Source: Dugong dugon
Lineage: Eukaryota > Chordata > Mammalia > Sirenia > Dugongidae
NCBI GenBank assembly: GCA_030035585.1
Contig: CM057481.1
Span: forward strand, 7,217,128 to 7,281,127
Direction: 5' to 3'
Length of the DNA: 64,000 nt
The notes beneath the pieces were generated by a model. That model was not told the DNA's origin. It made no database searches and saw only the letters and a list, made by a program, of their open reading frames with translations. The translations under genes and the position numbers were made by a program. This document shows, piece by piece, positions 1 through 11,718 of this stretch; position 1 is the stretch's first letter, and each line of letters begins with the position of its first letter.

Positions 1-300
1 GTTAGGAACAGGTGCACTGGGCCCAGCCCAGTCTCTGCAAAGCACAGCTATGAACACTGAATGACATGAACCGTGTATGCAAAGCACGGTACCCACATAT
101 ATTGTCAAACAGATCTCCGTTTTTATCGACACTCATAAACAAGAGCACGTATTCATGGCTGAAGGACCCTGGTCCTTGGCTCTGGCAGTGACGATCTTGT
201 CTGCCATCATAGCCCAACCATGAGCTGGGAAATAACCAGATAGCCAGCAAGAGACACTAAAAAAGGAAAAGTGATTTCCTCGGGCTCAGTAAAGGGAGGT
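1..300. other. Unannotated unique sequence
   Basis: I see no recognisable repeat, exon or RNA here. Open frames on the reverse strand are short, lack domain-like composition and look random. Confidence 0.5.
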
Positions 301-324
301 CCAAAGGGAAATGGCCTCTGGATT

Positions 325-402
325 GCCAGCTCCATGAGGGACTCTGTTTCCAAGCTCCTAGCACAGGCCAGATGCTCTAGAAATACTGAATGGATAAATA
401 GG
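325..402 (+). mobile_element. L2 LINE 3' tail fragment
   Basis: The order 'ctccatgaggg..ctctgtttcc..ctagcacaggcc..aatactgaatgg' resembles the L2 tail (gagggcaggga...cctagcacagtgcc...aataaatgttgaatg). The match is short and diverged, so the call is tentative. Confidence 0.45.
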
Positions 403-1955
403 GGAAAAAAATAGTATTTTTCAAGTCCATGTGGCATAGGAAAAAACAGGATCTGTACGGGGGGAGGGGATACAAGACCAGTTTTTATAGCAGATCGCAT
501 TTATAAAGGGTCTCACATTTATAAAGGGTCTCAGACTTTGACTGTTGATGCTATGTCCATATAACTTGTCCTGTGTTTTATATGTGTTAAAGCATTAACC
601 TATGAAATGCAGACATTTATAAAATGCAGCAAATACTTAAGCTTTGCCCTGGCATTCCTTCATTTTGTAAAATATCAAAAGCCTCAAAAATCGCAGACGG
701 GAAGGTTCTCTCTGGACCTCAGAGGCCGGTCTTCTACTGATCATATGCTCTCAGGACAGGGCTATATGAACTCGGACCCTTTGGTCAACACCAAGCTTTC
801 AGCCATTGTTGATTCCTTCCAGATATTTGGAAGTTTCGGACTAGCTCGTCTGAAACACACAGCAGACAGAGCCTTCTCCCGCAAGCCTGCTGTTGTTCTA
901 TCTCGGTTTTGATTCCGAAGCTGTGAATCTTTCCTTGAAGTAACAGCAGCTCGTCGTTTCTTTGCTCAATCCCTCCTTATCTAATTTTCAAAGCACAGCA
1001 GACTTTCCCCTTCCTGAATAATGTTCTATGCTTAATGCTGGCTCTGTGTGTGTGTGGGAGAGACAGAGACTGAGTCTGTGTGTGTGTATGTGTAATGTGT
1101 TTGTATGTATATAAATTTATTTCGCATCGAGGGCAATATGGTGAATCTGTCCTCCTTTCAAGATTCTCATTCAGAGATGGCTGTGACTTAAGTAGGTCAT
1201 TCGTGAGCCCGCCAGCCGACCATTCTGGCGTCTCCTGGCATCCAACACCCTGCTCCCATCACACAACCACGACTTAGTTCTTTACCTCTCCCCCCTTGAT
1301 TACCCTCTCCATGGTCTAACCACACGCCATAGCAGAACAATTATTTATCCAACTGCTAACTGAATGGCATATATGCCTCCCAGTGCACCCGGAGCTAGGA
1401 ATACAATTGTGTGCAAGGCATATGTGGGTCCCTGCCCTTTTTGTTTTTACGTTTTTGTGGGGAAAAAGCCCCCCCCCCCCAAAAAAAATAACTATCTGAG
1501 TAAACAAGAATATCTACAGTACTGCGAAAAGATGGACGAAAACCTTGCTTTATGTCAGATTCTTCACAGCCCTCCCAGCTGCTTCTTAATTCTTAAAGCT
1601 CTGAAGTCAACCTTGCTCTTCCAAAGAGTGCCTCCAAATCCTTGCTCTATCCTCTCTAGAAAATCCGTGAATTTGGATCCTGCATTTATTATTCAGTAAG
1701 GGTTCCAAGAATTATTTTTCTCTGCAGCATTGAGCTGTCTGGGAGCACGCTGCCTCGCCTTCTTAAGTTGGCAGAGAAGCACGCGAGGGTGAATCTTGGT
1801 GTGAACCTTAGCGAGAGCCGGGAGCCACACATTTGCAAAGTGTAAATATGTCTCTGGCGGCGTGGGCCTGAGAGGCAGGGCCACATGAAAGTGTTAAAAT
1901 AAACTAAGGTTGACGGTGCCACTGTGTCAGAAACAGGCAGTGAATTAAATGTTAT
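403..1955. other. Mostly unique DNA with TG-rich and C/A homopolymer tracts
   Basis: No gene is supported. A TG-rich stretch runs from about 1044 to 1115 (broken (TG)n with TATG variants). A run of 12 C followed by 8 A lies at 1469-1488. A forward open frame at 607-912 and one at 1364-1699 have no recognisable domain and no plausible splice context. Confidence 0.55.
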
Positions 1956-1957
1956 GA

Positions 1958-2272
1958 GATGCTTCGCAGCCTAGGGAGTGAGATGCTCAAAGACAATTAC
2001 CAACTAAACATTTCATTAATGAAATAATGATTAATTGTAATTACTAATTAAAATGCAGGATTATGCTGTTGGTTTTGAGCATTAGTGGGAGTAATGGCAT
2101 TACCATTTTTAATGGAATTCCAGGAACGAAAATTATATCAACTCAGAGAAGATGCGGCTTGCGAGCGTGATTAGGAGTTATTGTTAGACCCAGGGGCCTA
2201 GCATTTCCCCTGCTGGTGAACTTAAGTAAGTTTAATGTGGTATAATTTAATTACTAAGCATAGTTTTCTTCT
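1958..2272. promoter_or_regulatory. Candidate conserved non-coding block, homeodomain-site rich
   Basis: This A/T-rich segment is free of recognisable repeats. It packs ATTAATGAAATAATGATTAA, GTAATTACTAATTA and further TAAT/ATTA cores into about 80 bases, followed by 'gcattaccatttttaatgg'. Dense TAATTA motifs in unique sequence are typical of developmental enhancers that bind homeodomain proteins. Conservation itself cannot be seen from one sequence, so the regulatory role is inference. Confidence 0.35.
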
Positions 2273-2920
2273 CAGTGGGAAGAGATACCAGGTTGGTGCT
2301 TTAAAGAACAAAAGGAAGAGTGTCAATAGCTACAGGTGATGTTTGGCTACTAGCAGGAAAAATCGAAGAGCATTTAACTGTCTTTTGCATAATATTTAAG
2401 GGTAGATGCATCCTGGCTCCGTTGTAAATTTTAGTTAATTAATGCTTGGAGGATTAACAACAAAGTAGCCCAAGCAGACAGAGACTGTAGTGCTGTCAAG
2501 TATATCAGGAAAGTGAATTTCCATAGAAGGGATGTCTCTGCTGAATAAATAATACACGGGCCTTTTCATAAATGTCAAATTCCCACAGGAAGCAGGAACT
2601 TGACCCTCAGTAACAAACCATTTAGGGTTCATTAAATAGAAGCATCATTCTTGAACTACTGGCCATGGCATCGGAGCTCACCCATAATGCAATATGTTGG
2701 CCTCAGCTGCAGTGTGAAGATGCCCAACACTCGGCTTTGGAGTGGCTGGAATTACCCCGGGTTTGCTGACTTCTTTCAGGCCGGCTTAGCTCCGCCCTTG
2801 GGGGTGAACTATCGCTTCCCTTCGGTTGTTCTAAGGCCAAGGTCAGTCCAGAGTCAATCAAGAAGCTAAGGTTTAGAGCTTACTTAGTAAAAATAAAGAG
2901 GAACTCAAACCCTCAAACTA
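2273..2920. other. Unannotated unique sequence
   Basis: Nothing recognisable. A forward frame at 2651-2869 (72 codons) has no domain and no splice context, and I treat it as chance. Confidence 0.5.
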
Positions 2921-2924
2921 TGTC

Positions 2925-3152
2925 AGAGTTTCTCAACTTTGGGACTGCTGAGATTTTGGGCCAAATAATCCTTTGTTGTAGGAGCTGCCGCTTGCATTGC
3001 TGGATGTTTGGCAGCATCCTGGCCTCTGCCCACTAGATGCCAGTAGGAACCCCAGCCCCGCAGTTGCAGTTGTGACAATCAAAAAATGTATCCAGACAGT
3101 GCTAAATGTCCCCTGGGGCAGAATCTTCCGGAGGTGAGAACCACTGTATGTG
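2925..3152 (-). mobile_element. MER5A-type hAT-Charlie element
   Basis: On the reverse strand this reads with the MER5A order: 'gtggttctcacc' at one end, a 'gggggacatt..' segment, 'ggcatctagtggg', 'ggatgctgcc' and 'ctcagcagtcccaaagttg' at the other. The element is a non-autonomous DNA transposon without coding capacity, about full length (MER5A is near 190 bp) with a small insertion. Confidence 0.85.
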
Positions 3153-3260
3153 GAATTTACTGGAATACATCCAGGAAGGGGAATGAGCCGAGAGAGACAG
3201 GCTCCCTACTCCCCTGGACCCGTGAGGCTGTGGGAATTCACAGTTCCTAGTCCTGCTCAC

Positions 3261-3476
3261 AGGAAGCCCTCGTGGTGCAGTGGTTGAAGCCCTTGGCTGC
3301 TAACCGAAAGGTCGGCGGTTTGAACCCACCAGCCTCTCCACAGGAGAAAGATACGGCGGTCTGCTTCCATAAAGATCACAGTCTTGGAAACCCTATGGGG
3401 CAGTTCTACTTTGTCCTTTAGGGTCACTGTGAGTCAGAATCAACTTGAAGGTGGCGGGTTTGGTTTTTGGGTTTAG
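3261..3476 (+). mobile_element. AfroSINE (tRNA-derived SINE), near full length
   Basis: The copy starts 'ggaagccctcgtggtgcag' and carries the tRNA-like head (A box near 'gcagtggttgaag', B box 'ggtttgaaccc'). A long-form insert 'gagaaagatacggcggtctg' follows, then 'ggaaaccctatggggcag' and the tail 'gtcactgtgagtcagaatcaactt' ending in a T/G-rich run. The B box shows it is a Pol III type SINE. It belongs to the longer subfamily with an extra 'ctgcttcc' segment. Confidence 0.93.
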
Positions 3477-4326
3477 TCCCCTTCACAGTCATCCACCGGA
3501 CCAAACGCTTCTTTCCTCTTGAATGGCATCATCTGCCCCTTATGGGTCCAACGGTGGCTATGGCAGCAGTAAGTATGCCATTAAAACGAGAACTGTTCCC
3601 TTCTGTGACCCAGGGCTGCCTTGTAATCCCCTCTATGCAGAAATGACTGTTTCCTTCCCCTTCTGTATCAAAAGTGCTGGGGCTATGAACATCCCTCACC
3701 ATTGTCATGGACCTAAGGAGTCCAGGAAATCACCAAGCTATTTTCTCCCCGCCTCCCCCATGAGATTAGAATGTGGAGGGAGAACAAAGCAAACAAACAC
3801 AGCCGCGGAAGATTTTTCTCAACTGTTTCTGAAGTCTGAAAACAAATCACAGAGGCTTTTTCCTTTAATAGAATATAGATTTGATTTCTTGATTTAAAAA
3901 AAAAAAAAAAAAAGTACACATACTTTTAATTCTGTCTGGGCATGCAGGATGCCCATGCACGGACTAAAAAAAGAAATGCAAAGCTATTTTGGAGAATTAC
4001 TTTGTCTATGCAAAAACAGAAACTGATTCGACTAGTGATTTATTACTCTTTGATTTTTATTTGAACCAAAATGAACAGTCATTTCTTGTCACCCCTTAGC
4101 TAGAGCCTCTGCGTTGTGTTAAAATAAAGAGTGTTTAATGACGCGCTCAACGCAGGCATGAAGTCAGTGGCAGACGTAGTAGAAGAGGGACTTTGAGGTT
4201 GTGCCGAGTGAATGTGACATAGTAACTGGACACAACCTATTTTGCACTGAGAGGTTGAGACCTGTCGGCTGTTGGAGACCCAGAAGCGTTCTGGTCTTAG
4301 CTGGTGACAACGATTCCACTTTTACC
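3477..4326. other. Unannotated sequence with poly(A) tract
   Basis: An uninterrupted A run lies at about 3896-3913. The forward frame at 3523-3897 (124 codons) has no recognisable domain, and its reverse-strand counterpart is equally open, so neither is a supported gene. Confidence 0.5.
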
Positions 4327-4382
4327 TGTCATTAATGCACACCCTGGTTGTGAGTGTCATTAACACACACCCTGGCTGTGAG
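4327..4382 (+). repeat. 28-bp tandem duplication, two units
   Basis: Units at 4327-4354 and 4355-4382 share 25 of 28 bases (both begin 'tgtcattaa' and end 'tgtgag'). Differences are two adjacent transitions and one further transition. Each unit contains 'cacaccctgg'. Confidence 0.85.
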
Positions 4383-4497
4383 CAGGCATGTGAACATGGT
4401 TTCTTTCCACGATTCTACTTTGCACAGACATGTTTCAAATTAACCAGCCAAAGCCAGTGCGCGACTCAGAACCAGCAAGCGAAAATTCTCCTTGGCT

Positions 4498-4830
4498 CAA
4501 AACCTGAGTAAGTCTTATTAATTCAGAGAGTAGAAAGCGTACATGTGCTAATTACCAAAACTACTAATGAACTGTAATTATAAGCTTGGAAGGAAGTTGA
4601 AGTGTGTTGCATTTGATAGTGCTGTTGACCTTTTCATCCTACTTTAGGGGGAGGATGGAGAAGCCAGAAGGAGGTGTCATAAAATTCATCAGAGAGCAAT
4701 TAATTTAGGTCTTCTGATGAATATGTTATAAATTAACACATCTGTGCATACCAGGTCCCGCAGGCATTTTAATAGAGCCTTACCAATGTCAATTCATAGT
4801 GTCCCGCCAGCCAGGAAAATACATTCACCT
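4498..4830. promoter_or_regulatory. Candidate conserved non-coding block
   Basis: This repeat-free segment has clustered ATTA/TAAT cores: 'cttattaattcag', 'gctaattacc', 'ctaatgaactgtaattata', 'gagcaattaattta' and 'ataaattaac'. The composition matches the block at 1.96-2.27 kb. A regulatory role is inference. Confidence 0.33.
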
Positions 4831-7050
4831 AGTAACTTATTTCTTATTTTGCCACTGGTATAAACCAAGTGACAGGCTGAGTCCGACCAGATGGATGCTT
4901 TGATAATGTCCGTTGTAAATAAAGCAGGGGCTGGCTTTGACTGACTTTGGCGGGTCACTTGAGGAGCTGTCCTTGTAGATGTTTGATGGCATGCCCAGGA
5001 ACCTGTCCCATGCCAAGGTCTGGTAACACTGCCCCCATCGACTTCTCACGTCCATCTTATTTGTCACTCTCTCGAGCCACTGCAGCCAGAAACCACTCCT
5101 TCGATGTGGCTGGGATCCTCTGTGCTGTTTTTCTTATGGCAAGACAGCTCCATGTCCAATATTCCCATTAACACAAATGATGATCGTTCTCAAGGATCAC
5201 CAGAGCAGCATTTCATGCCTCAGACAAATGGAGCCCTTCCCTGAGGGCCTTGGGAGCTGTCCCGAAACCCTGTAGGAGGCACCAGAAGCAGACCAGCATC
5301 AGTCTTTCTTGCTACAACTTGGAAACCTCAGTCCCCTTATCATCTAGATTTGAAGATTCTTTGGCTCTAATCTCTCAAAGCTGACGTGTCTCCTAGTAAC
5401 CACCAGAGGGATCCCATACACAGTAATGCGATAAAAATTATAACCAACATGGAGGAGTCACAGCTCAGCCAGCGTGTGCTTGTGTGTGAGGCCACGGGTG
5501 TCTCTCTCTGGACAACGAGAAACAGGTAACAAAGGATGAGCAGTGTTAGAAGGAGGCTCTGCTCGGCAGCTTCAGGGAAGGGAACCCCAAGGAGGGAGAA
5601 ACTGGCCTGAAAACAGAAGGCTCTGAGGGCCGTCTTGCTCTTCTCCTAGAGACAAAAAAGAAAACAAGCCCGGTCAGTGGACAGAAAACGCTTATTCTGA
5701 ATGTGTTTGTTTCTGAACCTGCGTTTGGAAGTTGGAGTCTAAATATAATGAGATTTCACTATAAGGACTGAATCTTTTCCGTTTTTTTACGTAGGTTTGT
5801 ACAATCCCATAAAAGAAGAGGGAGCCGGTAGCATTCCTCACCTATATTTCTTTAAACGACTTTTTAACGATCAGCCCTAGATACAAAGAAGGGATGATAT
5901 TCTAGTTCTAATATGATTTTCAGATCACGGGATGAAATCCATTGCCACCAACCTGGAAAATGCCACTGCCATGATCCCTCTTTTTTTTTTTTTTTTTAAT
6001 CCATCTTCTCGAACATAATGCCTCTCCTCGGTATGTTTTGTACAAGAGTATTTCTCATGGCTGCTGTGTGTGAATGTGAGTGTGTGTGTTTGCATCCACA
6101 CGGGCCAACAGCCACCGTTTCTACCCTACGGTTCCTTTGTAGCTAAGTTGATTGCCTATGACTGTCAGGTTTTATAGATTATCCCTGAGCTTATTGGGCC
6201 AAATCAGTGTAGTTAAAGCCCAAGCGATCCTTGTTTGTCCCTGTTCTTCATACCTGCTTGGCTGCACTAACGGCCAACTGAAACTCCACATCAGCTCAGC
6301 AGAAGCTGTACGTTCATGTCAAACACACTCAAGTGAGAAGAAGATTGTCCGTGGTGTGTCAGGCAAACTGGTAAACAAGTGTCAACAGAACAGGAGGCGG
6401 GAGAAGAGCGGAAGAAAGGAAATCAGCAGGAGAAACCAACCTCAGCTCTACGATATGGTAGAGAGTGGCTGCCCCTAGCGGTGTCCGGGTGGTGGTGATG
6501 AAAGCATCCCATCCCAGGGGGCCTTTCGGATGCATCCTCTAGCTCAGTGACAGAGATGCCCTGAAAAACCATTCTTTCCAGCCCGCTTTTTGTGTCAGAG
6601 CTCCTCCCCGCCCCCGCCACCTAGAAACATCCCCACCCCGCAGACTTCTAGCCTCGACCTGAACCCAGGTGTCATGGAACTCACTGCCCAGTCCCCTTTT
6701 AGCCCAATACTGTTCTCCTGCAATTCTAATTATGGCATACTAACATCCTCTTCCTTCTGATCCACTCACCCATTCTCACTTAGCCCCAGGAAACCAAAGT
6801 ATAATTCCTCTTCCGTGGGGCCACCTTTTGAAATGCCTCTCTGTCCTTTGTCCTCAGGTACCATCATGCCCCCAGATCTCTACCTCTCTAGGCTAATCAC
6901 CCTGTGTCCTTCAGTTGTTCACCTTTGAAATCCCTTCTCCTGGGTACCTTTCACTGGATTTAACCTCTTTTCCCCGTACTCTTCTGAATTCTGGTGCCAT
7001 TTGGGCATGCTGCTACTATGGAATCTGGCTAGCATAGGCTGTGGTAGGAT
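4831..7050. other. Long unannotated stretch with simple-sequence tracts
   Basis: No gene is supported. A poly(T) run lies at 5981-5997 and a GT-rich tract at about 6066-6092. The sequence 6720-7000, with many 'cctctcctt..' pyrimidine-rich phrases, might be a very old L2 piece, but the match is weak. A forward frame at 6152-6478 has no domain. Confidence 0.5.
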
Positions 7051-7057
7051 AATCGCC

Positions 7058-7235
7058 TGCTTTGACCTAGGACTTAGGAGGGCTGGCCTTTAGTCTGGTC
7101 CTGCCTCTATCTCGCTGTGCCACGTTAAGGAAGCCATTCAACTCTTTGGACCTCAGGCTCTTCATCTGTAAAATGAGAGACCTAGACCAGAGGACCTCTA
7201 AATCCTTTTCTGCCTCTCAAATTGTATTCCCTGCT
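7058..7235 (+). mobile_element. MIR SINE
   Basis: The MIR core order is visible: 'gtctggtcctgcctctatctcgctgtg', 'aaggaagccattcaactctttgg', 'cctcaggctcttcatctgtaaaatgag'. The last phrase is the hallmark 'cctcagtttcctcatctgtaaaatg' of MIR. Confidence 0.85.
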
Positions 7236-8104
7236 GCCTTGCTCTGTACCCTATTCCTGTCGATGACACCCAAGAGAGTATTCCCGTTTAGCATTCGTGC
7301 CTCACCCCTCATTCTCACTGAGCTGAAAGGTAACTGAGATACCACATCTTCCTCAGTGTTAAGCTACATCATCTTCTCCTCTACCCCAAACGGAAGACAG
7401 AAGACATTGGATTTGGGAGCTGAGTGAAAGACTTCACTGGGATCCTGATTAACTCCTATCCAATTAGATGCAGCACACCACTCCAAAATGTAATTTTAGA
7501 TCTCCATTGCAATATCTAACCTTTTCATATCCCCTCTATTTTGCTTATGATACAGAAATCTTTGGGTATCCTCATACAAGTCCCTGAGTAGAATTTTGGA
7601 AGAAAGGGTGTGGACAGCAGATCCCCCGTATAGCCTACTGGAAAGCCTCCATTCTGGCGTTTTCACCTTTCTCGAAAGGTATGGCAGTGGTCCTGTCTAT
7701 GACTGTTCTGTTTCTAGAACTGTCTGAACTGAGGATGAACAATTAGTAAAGAAACCATATGACTTCCTGAAGGATTTTTTCCTTCTTTTTATTTTGAGAT
7801 GAGCTGTGGACGTTTATGCTGGCAGTTTCTGTTTGATTTTGTTATGGTTCTACTTGTTGTTTCTGCAGTGATGGTTTGAAGAGAGTCACTAGGATACCTC
7901 ACGTTCTGTAGCTGCAGTCTGCCCCCGTCAGCTGGAGATATATTCATGTTCTCATTTTTATAACTCATTTGATTCACTTATCACTATGGTCGATGGGAGA
8001 GAGACAAGTGGGCAAAAAGTCACAGGGGTTGGAAATGCCCCTGGGGATCCGACAGCTGCACGTTACAGGTCTTGATGTAGCCATAACCAGTCTAACTGTG
8101 GAGC

Positions 8105-8410
8105 AGAATGGAGCACTGGAAAGAGGATACAACTTGGAGGTCGAAGAACTGGGACCAGTTTCCTCTGTTCAGCAGCTTTGGGACCTTAACCAAATGTTTG
8201 CTTCGTTGTGCCTCAGTTACCTTATGTGTAAAACGGAGGCTATTGTGAGATTTAAATGACAGTTATCTGTGTTTTGAACATGGTACTTGGCATGGTACTC
8301 TGCCGATATTACTTCTCCTCCCACACCTCTGATGGATCTTAAGGATCATGTGAGATAATCTACATGTAAATGAATGTCATAAAACCTAGAGCATTAAGTA
8401 CGTTATTTGC
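8105..8410 (+). mobile_element. MIR SINE
   Basis: MIR phrases 'agcagctttgggaccttaac', 'tgcctcagttaccttatgtg' + 'taaaacgg', and 'acttggcatggtactctg' appear in order. A second MIR-like end ('gtgagataatctacatg') follows at 8350-8400, so this may be two overlapping fragments. Confidence 0.7.
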
Positions 8411-8562
8411 AAGAGGGGTAAAGGGTGGGGTCAATGTTTAGGCCTCTCTCTAAGTCCTGATCCTCGTCTGACCTCCTTGGAAAGCAGAAAGCTCTTTCCC
8501 ATAGTCATGAACACTAGAGGAAATTGTGCCTGTTTTTTAGGGCCCTGTGTGTTGTATCTTAT

Positions 8563-8776
8563 CGATGCCTTTGAATTATGGTGTTGGCGAAGAATATTAC
8601 GGTTGGTGAAAAAGAGGAGGACCTTCGGTAAGGTAGATTGACACAGTGGCTCCAACAGTGGGCTCAAGCATAACAACAATTGTGAGGATGGACGGGACCA
8701 GGCAGTGTTTTGTTCTGTTGTACACGCGGTCGCTATGAGTCAGAACCGACTCAATGGTGCCTAACAATAACATGGA
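8563..8776 (+). mobile_element. RTE (BovB-like) LINE 3' fragment, internally deleted
   Basis: The 5' part 'tttgaattatggtgttggcg' matches the coding segment seen at about 12981 (encoding FELW). It then jumps to 'gtgaaaaagaggaggacctt', which in the longer copy lies about 200 bases further on. The rest is the canonical RTE end: 'cacagtggctccaacagtgg', 'gtcgctatgagtcagaaccg', 'ctcaatggtgcctaacaata'. It has no intact coding capacity. Confidence 0.85.
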
Positions 8777-10736
8777 GAAAAAGAGCAAAGAGAAGGCTGA
8801 GCTTCATGCTGGGGTGCAGGGACCCCATGCGGGGGCGTGTATGGGACCAGAGCAGGATATTGGAAGGAGACTTAAGATTCCCTGTCTTAGACAAGTCTTT
8901 TCCCTCACGTTGGGTCTCCCATTTCTTCATCTGAAAAATGAGGAGCTGTGTTAAGTCACTTCTAACGTTATTGCTGGAAATAGAAAAGTCGGGGATAAGA
9001 ATTACCTGGATACCTTAACCAGCCTTTATCTCTCTCTTCCCATGTTCTGAAAGAGAATAAAGCACGTGGGGGACACTCTGAGTCTCGGCTTGGTGCCCCA
9101 TGCAGGCTCCCATTGCCCCAGGCTAGACTGGGAAGGATGCTTTTTCACTAGAGACAGACCCAAGGCCTGGATACAAAGCAAACAGAATGGCCTATTTAGC
9201 TCCTTTCCCTGCAAGCCTACACCAGACTCTAAGATTAGATCACTTCAATAGCAAGGAAATGGCAGCCCTTAGGAAACCCACTGACCTGGGAAAGAGAAAA
9301 GAATGGTTTTCCCAAATACCTAGAGCTGAACTGACCTTGGCAGTTCACTTTGGCCTTTCTAGAATGGAGCAACCCCAGGGATCACCTGCCTTGCCAGTTC
9401 CTGGGAGAGAGTCAGCAAAGAGGAGACCACGCAGAAACAAGATGGCAGTGCCTTCTTCCTCAAGGGAAAAAGCAGCCGTGTGGGAGAAGGAGACAGACAG
9501 ACATTGACCCTAAAATGCTGCAGTGTAGAAAATGTGGCCCATTAAGTGTCTTCAGACTTGACTACCTGACAGCTGTAAGCTCCTCTTGTGGGTTCTGTAA
9601 TTTCCCGCTCTCCCTAAAAGAACCAGAGACAAGGATATAGCCTGATGATGCGATCACTCCATGAGCTGTCCTTGAGGCCTTTGCCTCATCACAGAAGCAG
9701 AATCTCTCATTAAGAAAGCCACACCGATGAAGAATATGCATTTCTTGCCCGATGCCCCACTGCTACTTAAAATGCTTAAAGCCCTAGCCCCGAAAACCAG
9801 TCCCTATGGACACTCATCACTACCCACAATCTGTGTGCCCTGGATTGTCAGGTTTCTCGTGCTTCCTTTCATTCTGATATTCTTTTTTTAAACCCCTTTT
9901 TTGAGGTGTCCTTTGCTGAAGCAAATAGGGACTTATTACGAGGCAGTCTCCCTGAGGCTATTTTGTTCAGGCTTGGTTGTCCAAGCAACCAACAAAGAGA
10001 AACTTGAGGAATGGATCCCCTTTGGATTGTGGGTTGCCTTTAATAGCTTGAGAAGGTCAAGAACGTCTTTACTGAGCAGGGTCTCCAGGTGATTTAGTTA
10101 AATGGTGAGTGAGATGGAGATTCTGCTTAAAAGCCTAACGTTATTCCACGTTTGTTCATATGCAAAGTGTGTTCTTGAGTAAGGCCCTGTGCGTTCATTA
10201 GCACACCCTCACACTCTGATGAGACTTGTACTGCTGCCAGATCACATTCAGGGACAGTTAAAGCAGGCTGGAGCCAGCGCCAGGGCCTCCCATCCAGGGA
10301 AGCACTACACACCACCCAGTTGAAGAGCAAGCTCCCTAATGAGCGGAGCGCCATGAGACACCTTAAGAGGGAAATCTTGACGGCCTCCTGCAGGCCTTTA
10401 AGGTCCTCATCCTCTAGCCTCTTTCTGTCCACAAACTTGGGAAAAATTGATCTCCTCTCCGTCTCCATAAATTGAGGGAGGGCGGTAAATCTTAGACTCT
10501 TGGCTCTAATTCAGATAATTAACGTATTGAGCTTTCAATCTCGTGAGTGAGAGGGGAAGGACCTGTGTTTTGTTGACTTTTAAATGTAGCGGAAACGTAA
10601 GTGCTGGGTTTCATGATTCAAGTTTATGACCATCCAACAAACGCTCATCCATCGCCTACACGCGTGAGCCTTTCTGCTAGGCTGGTTGGGGATGTCACAG
10701 GATAAGTGCTGGGCCCAACACATAGGGAAGACGTGT
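8777..10736. other. Unannotated stretch
   Basis: No recognised repeat or gene. Several short forward frames (for example 9187-9507, 106 codons, and 9350-9640) overlap each other in different frames with no domain. A reverse frame at 10127-10468 (113 codons, start MET-GLU-THR-GLU-ARG) overlies repeat-free DNA with CNE-like composition but has no known domain and no evidence of splicing. Confidence 0.45.
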
Positions 10737-10737
10737 A

Positions 10738-10926
10738 TCCGTGTCAATTCCAACTCCTGGCGACTCTGTGTGTCAGAGTAGACTGTGATCCACAGGGTTT
10801 TCAAAGGCTGATTTTTCCGAAGTAGATCAGCAGGCCTTCCTTCTGAGGCACCTCTGGGTGGACTCGAACCTTCAACCTTTCGGTTAACAGCTGAGCACAT
10901 TAACTGTTCACACCACCTAGGGACGC
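10738..10926 (-). mobile_element. AfroSINE, 'cacccagaggcacc' subfamily
   Basis: The copy reads in reverse from 'ggcgtccctaggtggtg' through B box 'ggttcgagtcc' and 'acccagaggtgcc'-type body to a 3' end of 'cgccaggagttggaattgac'. This subfamily carries a 'gcctgctgatctacttcgg' segment that the short AfroSINEs lack. Confidence 0.9.
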
Positions 10927-11330
10927 CAAGGTAGAAAATGTTGAAAGAATAAAGGCTTTAATTTCAGAGGAGAGATTCTTTTTGTCTCTTTTCTTTTCCT
11001 GCTTCTAATTCCAGCCACTATTCTCTCTCCCTGGGATTACAGCCTTAATTACCTGTTTTCTGGCCCTGATTGGTCACCTGCTCTGTGCTGGGCACTGGGA
11101 GGGAGGGAAAGTCAGACAAACAGCAGATCTGTGTCTGCATAGAAGGGTAGAGATAAAGTTCCTCCAAAATAACAATCACAGCAAACTGTAAACTGGGGCT
11201 AGGCATGTCCCCCGGGGTCAGACAGTAGAAATGACTAAAGAGAAATGAACCAAGGGTGGAAGCGGAGTTAAGAGGAGACTGTTAAGAACTGGAGAGCATA
11301 CTTCCTGTCTAAACGGGGCAGTGGCTACTT

Positions 11331-11705
11331 GTGGTTAGTTGTCATCGAGCTGGCTCTGCCTCGTGGAGACGCTGGGTAGAACACAGCAAACGATTGCCCA
11401 GTCCTGCATCATCTTCACTGTCGCTGGTATGTTGGAGTCCACTGTTGTGGCCACTGTGTATTTTGAGTCTCTTCCACCCTAGGGGACTCATCTTGCAGCA
11501 CTATATCAGACAGTGTTCTGTTGTGATCAATAGAGTTTTCACTGGCTAATTTTCAGAAGCAGATCACCAGTCTTAGTCTGGAAGCTCTGCTGAAACCTGT
11601 CCGCTAGGAGTGAACACTGCTGGTACTTGAGATACTGGTGGCGTAACTTCCAGCATCATAGCAACACACAAACCACCACTGTACAACACAACTGAAGGGT
11701 AGTAA
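11331..11705 (-). mobile_element. 375-bp non-autonomous element with RTE-like tail (copy 1)
   Basis: In reverse orientation the element reads 'cagtggtggtttgtgtgttg', 'gatgctggaagttacgccac', 'ggtttcagcagagcttccag', 'gaaaactctattgatcacaa', 'gaagatgatgcaggactggg', and ends 'cgatgacaactaacca'. The ending is the RTE 3' end. The same order is present at 33402-33785. No open frame of interest is present. It could be a named RTE-derived family or a SINE that has lost its tRNA-like head. Confidence 0.75.
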
Positions 11706-11718
11706 AGTGGCTACTTAA

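Noticed and set aside
10127..10468. 113-codon reverse frame as an exon.
   Set aside because: No recognisable domain and no convincing splice sites at its edges; could at most be a conserved non-coding block.
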